A DNA stretch of 22,311 bases from a virus. Positions within the stretch are counted from its first letter, which is position 1, and each line of letters starts with the position of its first letter. The DNA lies in IMG/VR virus record IMGVR_UViG_3300032285_001869, positions 1 through 22,311 of that record. One strand, written 5' to 3'. The translations under genes and the position numbers were made by a program. A model generated the notes under the pieces. It was not told where the DNA came from. It made no database searches and saw only the letters and a list, made by a program, of their open reading frames with translations. This document shows positions 5,666 through 11,715 of this stretch, one piece after another.

Positions 5666-6796
5666 TCAGCGTATTTTTGCGCGGTTTGCTTGAGAGAAAT
5701 GTAGTCTAGGAACAGCTTTAAAACCTGTGCCTTTTACATATCCTTCACCGCCTGGACGGCCGTTGATGCTCTGCTTGACTTCTGCTTTGGAATCCAGCTG
5801 TCCAATAACATCATCTTTGATAGCCATGATCTGCTCTAGAGTGCTAAAGATAGCTGCGAATGCTGTGCTGTGTGATTTACGATAGTCTTGTATCTTGGCC
5901 TGTTTAGGGCCGCTTACTTTGCTAGTTGTTAACCACTTGTCAAACTTGGCGTTCAAGTTGCTTAGATCACCTGTATCTACCTGTTGGTTAACAAATGTGT
6001 ATAGGGTAGCTTTAAGGTCACTCATCTTTTCTGCTGCTAGTCTTTGATCATCTAGCAGGCTGTCTATGTCGTTAGCGTGTTGCGTCACAAACTGTTTGAC
6101 CTTTTCAATGCTGCGATCATCGATAGCTGGCATGTGGTTAACTACTACAGGACCCTGTATCATGACTTCGCCTGGCTGTATACCCTTGATAGGTCCTTTC
6201 AAGGGCTGCGAGTTACCATCTAGACCTGTAAAGCTGTGTACAGCTATACCAGCTGTGCTTTTAGCCATTTGCTGACCAATGCTAGAGCCCGGAGGTATGT
6301 GATAGGTAACTGTGTTTGGAGTGAATGTATAATCACCATTTTGGTCTTTTTGCGGAGCATTGAAGTACAACAAGTCACCTTTGATGTAGCCTCTGAAAGT
6401 AGGAGCGATCATGGCTTCTAGTCTATCCCATAAGCCACCCATCTTGCCTGCGAATTCTTTTCGGCTGGCTGCTTTCTCTGGATCTTGTTTGCCGCGAGTC
6501 ATTAGCATACGCTCTAGATCAACTTGTGAAGTTACTTTGCCTTCATATCCTTTGGCTGTAAAAGCATTTCCATCTGTTAGCACGAACTGTCCTTGTTCAT
6601 TGCGTCCAAAGAACACAGCAGGGCTGCCGTCCCATTTGACAGTAACATCATCTACGCTCTTGGCCATAGCGGATAGTTCGCCTAGTGCTTCTAGTGCGCC
6701 TCGGCTACCATCAACGATAACCATGTCTTCAAAGTGCTGTAGAGTACGCCCTACTTTGGGCTTGTCTGCTTCTGCTAAAAATTCAAATGCTCTCAT
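5666..6796 (-). CDS. Ligase-like nucleotidyltransferase with capsid-targeting-like N-terminus
   Basis: I place the start at the ATG at 6796, where ATGA overlaps the stop of the upstream gene; the longer form from 6826 would add ten unlikely residues. The 376-aa protein begins MRAFEFLAEAD, very close to the T4 internal-protein start MKTYQEFIAEA, with a gp21-type LAE-A cleavage site after residue 9. The body carries covalent-nucleotidyltransferase motifs in order: V-K54-W-D-G (motif I), YIKGDLLYF at 137-145 (motif III-like), EGYVK at 351-355 and K360-AVPR (motif IV/V-like). The C-terminal EGYV...FSQAN pattern reminds me of an uncharacterised phage family, possibly DUF6267. A role in joining or capping nucleic-acid ends is inferred. 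Confidence 0.7.
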   Translation of the reverse strand: MRAFEFLAEADKPKVGRTLQHFEDMVIVDGSRGALEALGELSAMAKSVDDVTVKWDGSPAVFFGRNEQGQFVLTDGNAFTAKGYEGKVTSQVDLERMLMTRGKQDPEKAASRKEFAGKMGGLWDRLEAMIAPTFRGYIKGDLLYFNAPQKDQNGDYTFTPNTVTYHIPPGSSIGQQMAKSTAGIAVHSFTGLDGNSQPLKGPIKGIQPGEVMIQGPVVVNHMPAIDDRSIEKVKQFVTQHANDIDSLLDDQRLAAEKMSDLKATLYTFVNQQVDTGDLSNLNAKFDKWLTTSKVSGPKQAKIQDYRKSHSTAFAAIFSTLEQIMAIKDDVIGQLDSKAEVKQSINGRPGGEGYVKGTGFKAVPRLHFSQANRAKIR

Positions 6797-7566
6797 TTTA
6801 TCTTGTCCATCATTCTGCGGAACCAATTGCTATTATAGCTTTCAATCACGCTCTCGGGCAAGTCTATTCCCTGTTTACCTAGTGTTTCTCTTGCTGCTGC
6901 TACTAGTTCTTCGTAGTTTGGTAGTTTCTTGATGAACTCCAAAATGCTTTCCATGCTGTGTAGATCTTTGGGCTTGGCCATTTGACCTAGCAGCATTTTG
7001 GCCATTTGATTAGGATCTTTGGTAATAACTTCGTTTGTCTCTGCGTTTACTAATCCGTTCTTGTAACTGTATTTGAAACCTTTGGCTCTAGCTATGCTGG
7101 CCAATAGGATGTGTCTGTGTTCGCCTTTGTAAGGACTGCCTTCTAGTCCTCCTCTAACACTGAACTGTTGCCATTTAGTGTCGGGGCTAAACATGAAATC
7201 TGTTTGTGCGTAACCACTGGCTTTATCACCATTGATCGGAGTCATTAGGTGTACGCTGTCTCCGCTTTTCTTGATCCAGCTCTTGTCAAAGCCAGCTGCT
7301 AATAATTTTTGTACTAGGGTTTCTTTGTCTATTTCGTTTTCATCTACAGAGAGGTCTAGGTCGCCACTGTCTGTTTTGCGTCCTGTAGTTCCTAACCATT
7401 TGATTGGAACACCAGCTTCGTCTTTGTCCATGGTAAAATCAAGACCGGACACTTTTTCGAGGTAAGCTATAGTACCAGGAATTTCGTCTCTGGTAATCCT
7501 TCTAGTTAGTACCTGTTTATCGGCGCCCTTAAAAACGTTGCCGCCTTCTTTTAATAGATCATTCAT
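6793..7566 (-). CDS. Pol beta-superfamily nucleotidyltransferase
   Basis: A 257-residue protein with the signature of the Pol beta/MNT/CCA fold: LGTTGRKTDSGDLDLSV (G59, then S67-G68-D69-L70-D71) and a third acidic residue D123 in AQTDFMFSP. The metal-binding triad D69, D71, D123 is therefore intact. FSVRGG (135-140) and a helical C-terminal part follow. The protein begins MNDLLKEGG, giving a possible gp21-type LKE-G site at residues 5-7. It overlaps the 93-aa gene by 8 nt and the ligase-like gene by 4 nt (ATGA), so the three are made together. It should transfer a nucleotide to a nucleic acid, protein or small molecule; the substrate cannot be told from the sequence. Confidence 0.75.
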   Translation of the reverse strand: MNDLLKEGGNVFKGADKQVLTRRITRDEIPGTIAYLEKVSGLDFTMDKDEAGVPIKWLGTTGRKTDSGDLDLSVDENEIDKETLVQKLLAAGFDKSWIKKSGDSVHLMTPINGDKASGYAQTDFMFSPDTKWQQFSVRGGLEGSPYKGEHRHILLASIARAKGFKYSYKNGLVNAETNEVITKDPNQMAKMLLGQMAKPKDLHSMESILEFIKKLPNYEELVAAARETLGKQGIDLPESVIESYNSNWFRRMMDKIK

Positions 7567-7840
7567 CTTTGGTTTCTAATTTTTTCTTCATTTTACGTGC
7601 TTCCGATATCTTACGGATGCCACGTGTAAATTTAGCAGGATCTTTGCCTTTGATAGCGTTTAGTAGTCTACGCTCTAATTCATCCGCCATTTCGGGCTCA
7701 TAGTGTTTGTTTAGGGATTCTATCAAATTGATAGCACTATTGATGATGTTGGTGGCTCTGCTTTCCATTAGAGCATCAGTGTTGCGAAGTGATGCTACTT
7801 GGTTCAGTTCCTGTAAAATCGATCGAGTGCTTATTTTCAT
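7559..7840 (-). CDS. Small helical basic protein (93 aa)
   Basis: Not recognised. It is almost wholly helical, with MKISTRSILQELNQVAS at the N-terminus (a weak LQE-L site), a middle helix NIINSAINLIESL, and a basic tail KKISEARKMKKKLETKDE-like that could bind nucleic acid. The stop overlaps the nucleotidyltransferase start by 8 nt (AAAGATGAATGA). AGGAAAGG provides a good ribosome-binding site. It is the first gene of the minus-strand trio, so it may be a partner or adaptor of the two nucleotidyltransferases. Confidence 0.7.
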   Translation of the reverse strand: MKISTRSILQELNQVASLRNTDALMESRATNIINSAINLIESLNKHYEPEMADELERRLLNAIKGKDPAKFTRGIRKISEARKMKKKLETKDE

Positions 7841-7860
7841 AATTGCCTTTCCTAGTAGTG

Positions 7861-7868
7861 TATTTAAG
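7861..7868 (-). promoter_or_regulatory. Late-promoter-like CTTAAATA
   Basis: CTTAAATA keeps the TAAATA core (two mismatches at the first two bases) and lies 21 nt before the ATG at 7840. It is the best candidate for driving the nucleotidyltransferase operon, which would make it late. Confidence 0.4.
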
Positions 7869-7909
7869 TCAGATTACATCGAAACAAAAAACTATGACTT
7901 AACCTGATT

Positions 7910-7940
7910 TTGTGCGCCGCACACTTAGAAGGCATAAATA
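7910..7940 (+). promoter_or_regulatory. Plus-strand promoter region with operator-like palindrome
   Basis: In the divergent gap 7841-7986, TGTGCG-C-CGCACA (7911-7923) is a perfect 13-nt palindrome. TTGTGC (7910-7915) and CATAAA (7933-7938), 17 nt apart, are a moderate sigma70 pair, and CATAAATA (7933-7940) is also one mismatch from the T4 late core. The palindrome overlaps the -35 box, as a repressor site would. Confidence 0.5.
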
Positions 7941-7986
7941 ACTCAGTAGAAACCATAAGTTTCAAACACACAAACAGAGGAATAAA

Positions 7987-8157
7987 ATGAAACACATCTT
8001 ATCAGCTATCAAAAGCTGGTTTACAACACCAGCACACTACAGTGAACTCGAAAGATTCATCGTATCAAATAACCCACAAAATAACGCACACGTAGAAGCA
8101 CTAGAACGCGAGTTCGATTCGTTACAGCGTCGCAACAACTGGGCAAGGGGATCCTAA
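7987..8157 (+). CDS. 56-aa small phage protein
   Basis: The frame runs from ATG at 7987 to TAA at 8155-8157, with AGAGGA placed 5 nt before the start. The protein begins MKHILSAIKSWFTTPAHYSE, an amphipathic helix, then has an Asn-rich turn (SNNPQNNAHVEALE) and a helical acidic/basic end EREFDSLQRRNNWARGS. No family recognised. Its stop overlaps the next start by one base (TAATG), so the two are coupled. It is a typical early small phage protein, often host-directed, but no target can be named. Confidence 0.65.
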   Translation: MKHILSAIKSWFTTPAHYSELERFIVSNNPQNNAHVEALEREFDSLQRRNNWARGS

Positions 8158-8276
8158 TGAAAAATTTCTTTGTAGCAGTTTATGACGTTTTCGCTAGTAT
8201 TGGACGTGCCCGTGCCGCAGCATATTTTGCTCGCCAAGGGGATTACCAAGCAGCAAAAGAAGTGATGTTAGGGTAA
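8157..8276 (+). CDS. 39-aa small phage protein
   Basis: From ATG at 8157 (sharing its A with the preceding TAA) to TAA at 8274-8276. MKNFFVAVYDVFASIGRARA is followed by AAYFARQGDYQAAKEVMLG: a hydrophobic N-terminal helix and a second Ala-rich helix. This two-helix pattern (ARAAAYFARQGDYQAAK) resembles small proteins I associate with other aquatic phages; function unknown. Coding support comes from the coupled start, the following AC-rich leader of the next gene, and even codon use. Confidence 0.6.
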   Translation: MKNFFVAVYDVFASIGRARAAAYFARQGDYQAAKEVMLG

Positions 8277-8303
8277 CATCAAACACACACAGAGGAGACA
8301 CAC

Positions 8304-8423
8304 ATGTGGCCATACACCGACGAAGAACTAGTCTTTATCAATCAGGCTTGCCAATGGCAACCAATGACTGACGAAGATGTTGAATGGGTGAATAACCCAA
8401 CTAAGATGCCCACAAAGGGTTGA
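8304..8423 (+). CDS. 39-aa acidic small protein
   Basis: ATG at 8304 preceded by AGAGGAGA with 5-nt spacing; TGA at 8421-8423. MWPYTDEELVFINQACQWQP opens the protein and MTDEDVEWVNNPTKMPTKG ends it. It is acidic and Trp-rich, without a known motif; small acidic proteins can mimic DNA or bind host enzymes, which is only a possibility. The stop codon is part of the -35 box (TTGACT) of the next promoter. Confidence 0.6.
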   Translation: MWPYTDEELVFINQACQWQPMTDEDVEWVNNPTKMPTKG

Positions 8424-8449
8424 CTGTATGCCGGATAGGCATATATACT
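8420..8449 (+). promoter_or_regulatory. Strong sigma70-type promoter TTGACT-N18-TATACT
   Basis: TTGACT at 8420-8425 and TATACT at 8444-8449 are each one base from consensus, with 18-nt spacing (TATATA at 8442 would give 16). The TGA of the -35 box is the stop of the 39-aa gene. It drives the phasin-like gene and its partner. Confidence 0.75.
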
Positions 8450-8454
8450 AATAA

Positions 8455-8480
8455 TAACAGCGAAACAGAAGTAGCTGTTA
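8455..8480 (+). promoter_or_regulatory. 5'-terminal stem-loop in leader of phasin-like gene
   Basis: TAACAGC (8455-8461) pairs with GCTGTTA (8474-8480) around a 12-nt loop. The expected +1 is near 8456, so the stem forms at the very 5' end of the RNA, a layout that stabilises mRNA. AGGAGA lies downstream, 6 nt before the ATG at 8509. Confidence 0.6.
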
Positions 8481-8508
8481 GACACACAAACATACACAGG
8501 AGAATTAC

Positions 8509-8724
8509 ATGTTTACAGCAGATCATTTTATCGACAGCGTACAGAACGCTAAGAAAACTTTCGTCAACACAGTTTTTGCTGACGCTAAGTTCAAGGAAGA
8601 CCTAGTTAAGTTGATTGATGCGCAGACTGAGTTTGCCAAAGGTCAAGTTAAAACTACCCTAAGCATCGCAGAAGCTTTCGTTAAGAATGCCAGCGAAGCA
8701 GTTTACGCCAAGAAGGGAGCTTAA
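8509..8724 (+). CDS. Phasin-like small helical protein (71 aa)
   Basis: The protein is one continuous amphipathic alpha-helix: MFTADHFIDSVQNAKKTFVN, then KFKEDLVKLIDAQTEFAKGQ and AEAFVKNASEAVYAKKGA. The pattern of Ala, Lys and Glu with periodic Phe, and the phrase LIDAQTEFAKGQ, resembles phasins, the proteins that coat polyhydroxyalkanoate granules. It is about half the usual phasin length. The gene has a near-consensus sigma70 promoter, a 5' stem-loop, an optimal ribosome-binding site and a strong terminator after the next gene, so high early expression is expected. It could coat host PHA granules or act as a helical scaffold or DNA-binding protein; the phasin reading is a resemblance only. 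Confidence 0.65.
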   Translation: MFTADHFIDSVQNAKKTFVNTVFADAKFKEDLVKLIDAQTEFAKGQVKTTLSIAEAFVKNASEAVYAKKGA

Positions 8725-8726
8725 TT

Positions 8727-8993
8727 ATGTCAGACAATACACCAAAGCTACCAGAAGTCAAGTTTAATAAGAATGGCTACGAGATCCGCACAGACATCCT
8801 AGCAATGGCAAAGGATCTAGTACAATCTGAGTACTCTGTTAAGTTCCAAGGTTGGGAAATGAGCGCACAGCGTGACGAAAAGACAGGTCAAATTGTTAGC
8901 ACAGTTTCTATGCCTGAGTTCCCAGGACTTGATAAAGTTCTTGAAACAGCTGAAAAGATGTACTCTTTTGTAAATACTGGTGCTAAGAAGTAA
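8727..8993 (+). CDS. 88-aa phage protein paired with the phasin-like gene
   Basis: Starts two bases after the phasin-like stop, with AAGGGAG as ribosome-binding site inside the end of that gene. The N-terminal part contains KFNKNGYEIRTDILAMAKDL, then KFQGWEMSAQ, a Thr/Gly turn, and VSMPEFPGLDKVLETAEKMY near the end: an alpha/beta protein of about one domain. The wording is familiar from hypothetical proteins of T4-like aquatic phages but has no known function. Tight coupling and shared strong signals suggest it works with the phasin-like protein. Confidence 0.7.
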   Translation: MSDNTPKLPEVKFNKNGYEIRTDILAMAKDLVQSEYSVKFQGWEMSAQRDEKTGQIVSTVSMPEFPGLDKVLETAEKMYSFVNTGAKK

Positions 8994-9039
8994 TATATTT
9001 CCTCGTAGAGGGTTATTAGAGTTATAGTTTATATTAGTA

Positions 9040-9696
9040 CTATGGGGAAGGGCTCTTCGGAGCCTTTCCTTTTGACCGCAGATTATAGACCATCTGCTCT
9101 CTTAGGTTTGGTTGTAAAAACATTGTGATAGGTATAGAACTATCTAGCCACTTTTTAAATGTGTTATTTTTCTTAGACATGTAAGAATATCTATTGTTGT
9201 TTTCTAAAGATCCATTTACTATAGATAAATTTGTTCCAACTATATTATAGTAAGCTGTGATTTCTAATAAACGATCTCCAGTTAATGCTTCTTTATCAAT
9301 CACTAAAAATTCGTATTCTTTTACCTTCAGCCCTTTCATAACACCGGTTCTATCTCTAGTAGAACCAAAATATGTTTCGTCATATCGAATAGCAGGTAAA
9401 GGATCAGACCATTGGCCAAAAATCAACCAAGTACGGTATAAGACCATTATTTTTTCTAATCTTTGTATGAAATTTATAACGTGTTCGCTGGCGAAGTTGT
9501 TGTAGTAATTTTCTTTGATAATAGATTTATTATCTTCAAAAATCTGTATGTCGTTGTAACACAACCAATCATACATAATTTTGCCTAAAACATCGCCATA
9601 TATGTGTGTATGGCTTTCTTGGGTTTTGGTTTTACCGATACCAGCTATTCTAATGAAAGCCAGGTCTATCGTTTGATAACCGATAAACCCTGGCAT
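9040..9696 (-). CDS. AT-rich ORFan (218 aa)
   Basis: Not recognised. The sequence (MPGFIGYQTIDLAFIRIAG at the start) is a soluble alpha/beta protein with His-rich ESHTHIYGD, WLCYNDIQIFED, and many Ile, Asn, Tyr and Lys codons. The DNA is visibly more AT-rich than its neighbours, which suggests recent acquisition. AGGA precedes the ATG, which lies one base after the upstream TAG. The last codons (KAPKSPSP) lie inside the plus-strand terminator hairpin, so the convergent transcription units overlap. No membrane or signal segment is evident. Confidence 0.7.
   Translation of the reverse strand: MPGFIGYQTIDLAFIRIAGIGKTKTQESHTHIYGDVLGKIMYDWLCYNDIQIFEDNKSIIKENYYNNFASEHVINFIQRLEKIMVLYRTWLIFGQWSDPLPAIRYDETYFGSTRDRTGVMKGLKVKEYEFLVIDKEALTGDRLLEITAYYNIVGTNLSIVNGSLENNNRYSYMSKKNNTFKKWLDSSIPITMFLQPNLREQMVYNLRSKGKAPKSPSP
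9046..9073 (+). terminator. C(TTCG)G terminator of the plus-strand island
   Basis: GGAAGGGCTC (9046-9055), tetraloop TTCG, and GAGCCTTTCC (9060-9069) form a 10-bp stem with one G-U pair, followed by TTTT (9070-9073). C(UUCG)G loops are very stable and typical of bacterial terminators. The same bases encode the C-terminus of the convergent gene. Confidence 0.88.
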
Positions 9697-9697
9697 G

Positions 9698-10843
9698 CTA
9701 TCCTACTTTAGCTAGTGTGATGTCGTCCATGTTGATTTGAGGATTACGAGCACGGATTTGATCTAGTACATCTTGTCTGCTCTGACCTTGGATATTCACC
9801 GTCCTGTTAGTAGGTCCGTGTGTAGCTGCGTATGTGCCTGGGCCGTCTTGATCATCTGCTGCTGGTTCTTCAGCTGCTGGTTCTTCGGCTGCTGGTTCTT
9901 CAACTTTGGAGTTGTATGATAATGGATACTTTCTCTTGATCTCTGCTACTTCTTTAGCAACATCGTATCCGCCGCGGGCGATAACTTTAGATCTTTCTTT
10001 GATCTCTTCTGCTTTAGCTGTCATGGCATCAGCAATTTCTTTCATCAAGCCAGGGAACAGTTTAGCAAAGCGTTCGTCATTGTATGGAACATCGTGTCTA
10101 CGAGTCTGTTCAGCATCTACTAGCTGATTAGTAGCAGCATGGAACTGCCATTTGCCTTCCACTTCGTCTGATCTTGCTTTATCAAAGATAGAAACAACAG
10201 GACCGTTAGGAGCATAGTTTTGGAACCAATGTAACCCTGAACTTGATCCTGTACAGAAGTTAGCCTGTACACCGTTTGCGTTATTGAATGTGTAGCAAGC
10301 ACCGTAGTTCAAAGGAATCACTACCAAGAAACGTTCGTTGTCGATCAGTGGAATTTCTTCTTTGGTACGCTTGTGTTTTTCAATGACTTCAGCGTCTTTG
10401 ATCTTTCTTAGTTCATCTCTATATGCGCGATCACCGAGGATCTTTTGTAGCTGTCTAAGAGTTTTGAATCTGTTGAAGTCTTGATCCATCGGCTTTAGTT
10501 TGCCACGTTGGCTCAAAGCTCTCCACGCACCTAGTGCGTCACCGCCTTCACCGTTGATATCTTCATAGTCAGCAGCACCGTTGATGTACATGCGTGTTAG
10601 CCAGTCATCAAACTTGCCGTCACTGACATCACCGTAGTCTGTTGCTCTCAGTGACTTGTCTATTAGATCACTCCATAGCTTGATAAGCTCTGTGGGATCT
10701 GGCTTAGGACCTAGTCTAGCTACTGCTGCTCTAGGTATGGTGCTGTCATGTGAAATAGCGATTGTTAATCGCTTGGTCATCTTTGGATCTTTTAAGACCT
10801 TTTCGCCTGCGTTGGCTTCTTTTATAATGTTTTCTAATCTCAT
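9698..10843 (-). CDS. Probable head-packaged protein with FCTG/QFH domain (381 aa)
   Basis: The N-terminus MRLENIIKEANAGEK has a gp21-type IKE-A site after residue 9. Residues about 20-170 are helical and charged. A compact domain then holds ERFLVVIPLNYGACYTFNNAN, ANFCTGSSSGLHWFQNY, GPVVSIFDKA and KWQFHAATNQLVDAE. The W/F-C-T-A/G motif followed by an aromatic, a Gly-Pro strand and a Y/W-QFH motif recurs in many uncharacterised phage proteins I have seen; Cys and His could be catalytic, but no reaction is known. After a helix come three EEPAA repeats and a C-terminal domain (GQSRQDVLDQIRARNPQIN). ATGA overlap (10843-10840) couples it to the gene upstream. Confidence 0.7.
   Translation of the reverse strand: MRLENIIKEANAGEKVLKDPKMTKRLTIAISHDSTIPRAAVARLGPKPDPTELIKLWSDLIDKSLRATDYGDVSDGKFDDWLTRMYINGAADYEDINGEGGDALGAWRALSQRGKLKPMDQDFNRFKTLRQLQKILGDRAYRDELRKIKDAEVIEKHKRTKEEIPLIDNERFLVVIPLNYGACYTFNNANGVQANFCTGSSSGLHWFQNYAPNGPVVSIFDKARSDEVEGKWQFHAATNQLVDAEQTRRHDVPYNDERFAKLFPGLMKEIADAMTAKAEEIKERSKVIARGGYDVAKEVAEIKRKYPLSYNSKVEEPAAEEPAAEEPAADDQDGPGTYAATHGPTNRTVNIQGQSRQDVLDQIRARNPQINMDDITLAKVG
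9858..9902. repeat. Three tandem 15-bp units encoding EEPAA
   Basis: gctgctggttcttc plus one variable base is repeated three times in register at 9858, 9873 and 9888. It encodes an acidic Glu-Glu-Pro-Ala-Ala hinge between the central and C-terminal domains of the 381-aa protein. Confidence 0.92.
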
Positions 10844-11700
10844 AGTGTCACCAAAGCACGTTTAAAGAATCCTAACACTGTGCCCATCTTCTTCATGTCA
10901 CCGTTGGATATGTCTGCTAGCAGTTTTCTAGGACCATCTTGGGAAGCTGATGACCAACTGCTGCCATAGCTTTTGGTAATCTCTCCAGTCTCATCAGGAT
11001 AGTAATGACTTGCGGCCAATGCTACTGCCTGTCTAACCGCAGGTTCGATAATATCTGGGATCTCACCATAACGGATCTTGTCAAGACCGCTGTCTAATTG
11101 CTGTACGATTCTTAGCTTTCTTTCAGCTTTTTCAAAAGAATCGTTTTGGATCATGATACCGATCATGCCTTTAACGTCTGCCATAGCAGCTACCATGGCT
11201 TTTTCCCACATGGGTTTGAACTTGGTCATTAGCACAGATGTAGTAACCTGTCCTGGTGTTGCTCCTGCTTTAGCATCAGCACGTGATTTCTGTTTGTCTT
11301 TGACTGCGTGTGTATTGCGTCCTTGATAGTAAGTGTTCAACTTGCCTATCTTGCCTTTCAAAAAGTCGATGATATTGCCACCACGATCGTTCTTGAATAC
11401 ATCTACTTCTCCGCCTTTACTAGCTAGAGCAATATAGCTGCCGCTTTGTTGTTTGATAGCACCAACACCGTTAGCACCATCTATAATAACCCAAGCACCG
11501 CGACTCATGTCTTTTAGTTCACTCCATGAAATCTTAGTGATAGGTGCGTAGTCTTGTTCGTGTGATAGTCCGTATTCTCTATGTAGCTTCTGTATGACTT
11601 CTTTGCCGCCTGGGCGACCTTTAACCATATTCAGTGTGCTACTGACTTCGAATACTAGTCCTTCACAGAGTTTAGCAAATAGTTGTGTTCCGTTCATCAT
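10840..11700 (-). CDS. 286-aa protein, possible internal head protein
   Basis: Not recognised. It starts MMNGTQLFAKLCEGLVFEV, with a possible gp21-type LCE-G site. A short beta domain (SRGAWVIIDGANGVGAIKQQ, SYIALASKGGEVDVF) is followed by a basic linker rich in Lys/Arg (KDKQKSRADAKAG) and a long helical part (about 150-286). There is no Shine-Dalgarno sequence. A late-promoter-like GATAAATA (11715-11708) is placed so that RNA would begin about two bases before the ATG. The gene is coupled to the downstream 381-aa gene by ATGA. Context suggests it is made late with other head-packaged proteins. Confidence 0.68.
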   Translation of the reverse strand: MMNGTQLFAKLCEGLVFEVSSTLNMVKGRPGGKEVIQKLHREYGLSHEQDYAPITKISWSELKDMSRGAWVIIDGANGVGAIKQQSGSYIALASKGGEVDVFKNDRGGNIIDFLKGKIGKLNTYYQGRNTHAVKDKQKSRADAKAGATPGQVTTSVLMTKFKPMWEKAMVAAMADVKGMIGIMIQNDSFEKAERKLRIVQQLDSGLDKIRYGEIPDIIEPAVRQAVALAASHYYPDETGEITKSYGSSWSSASQDGPRKLLADISNGDMKKMGTVLGFFKRALVTL

Positions 11701-11707
11701 GATCTAA

Positions 11708-11715
11708 TATTTATC
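11708..11715 (-). promoter_or_regulatory. Late-promoter-like GATAAATA
   Basis: One mismatch from TATAAATA; it includes the TAA stop of the preceding gene. The expected +1 lies near 11702, two bases before the ATG at 11700, which would make the transcript nearly leaderless. Confidence 0.4.

Noticed and set aside
6797-6826. Upstream ATG (6826) for the ligase-like gene
   Set aside because: It would add ten residues read inside the end of the nucleotidyltransferase gene. The ATGA overlap at 6796-6793 and the MRAFEFLAEA start fit the neighbours better.
8420-8605. Plus-strand 61-codon frame over the promoter
   Set aside because: It starts within the -35 box, runs through the leader hairpin and overlaps the well-supported phasin-like gene out of frame.
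10120-10302. Minus-strand 60-codon frame inside the 381-aa gene
   Set aside because: It lies wholly within a better-supported gene on the same strand, with no start signal.
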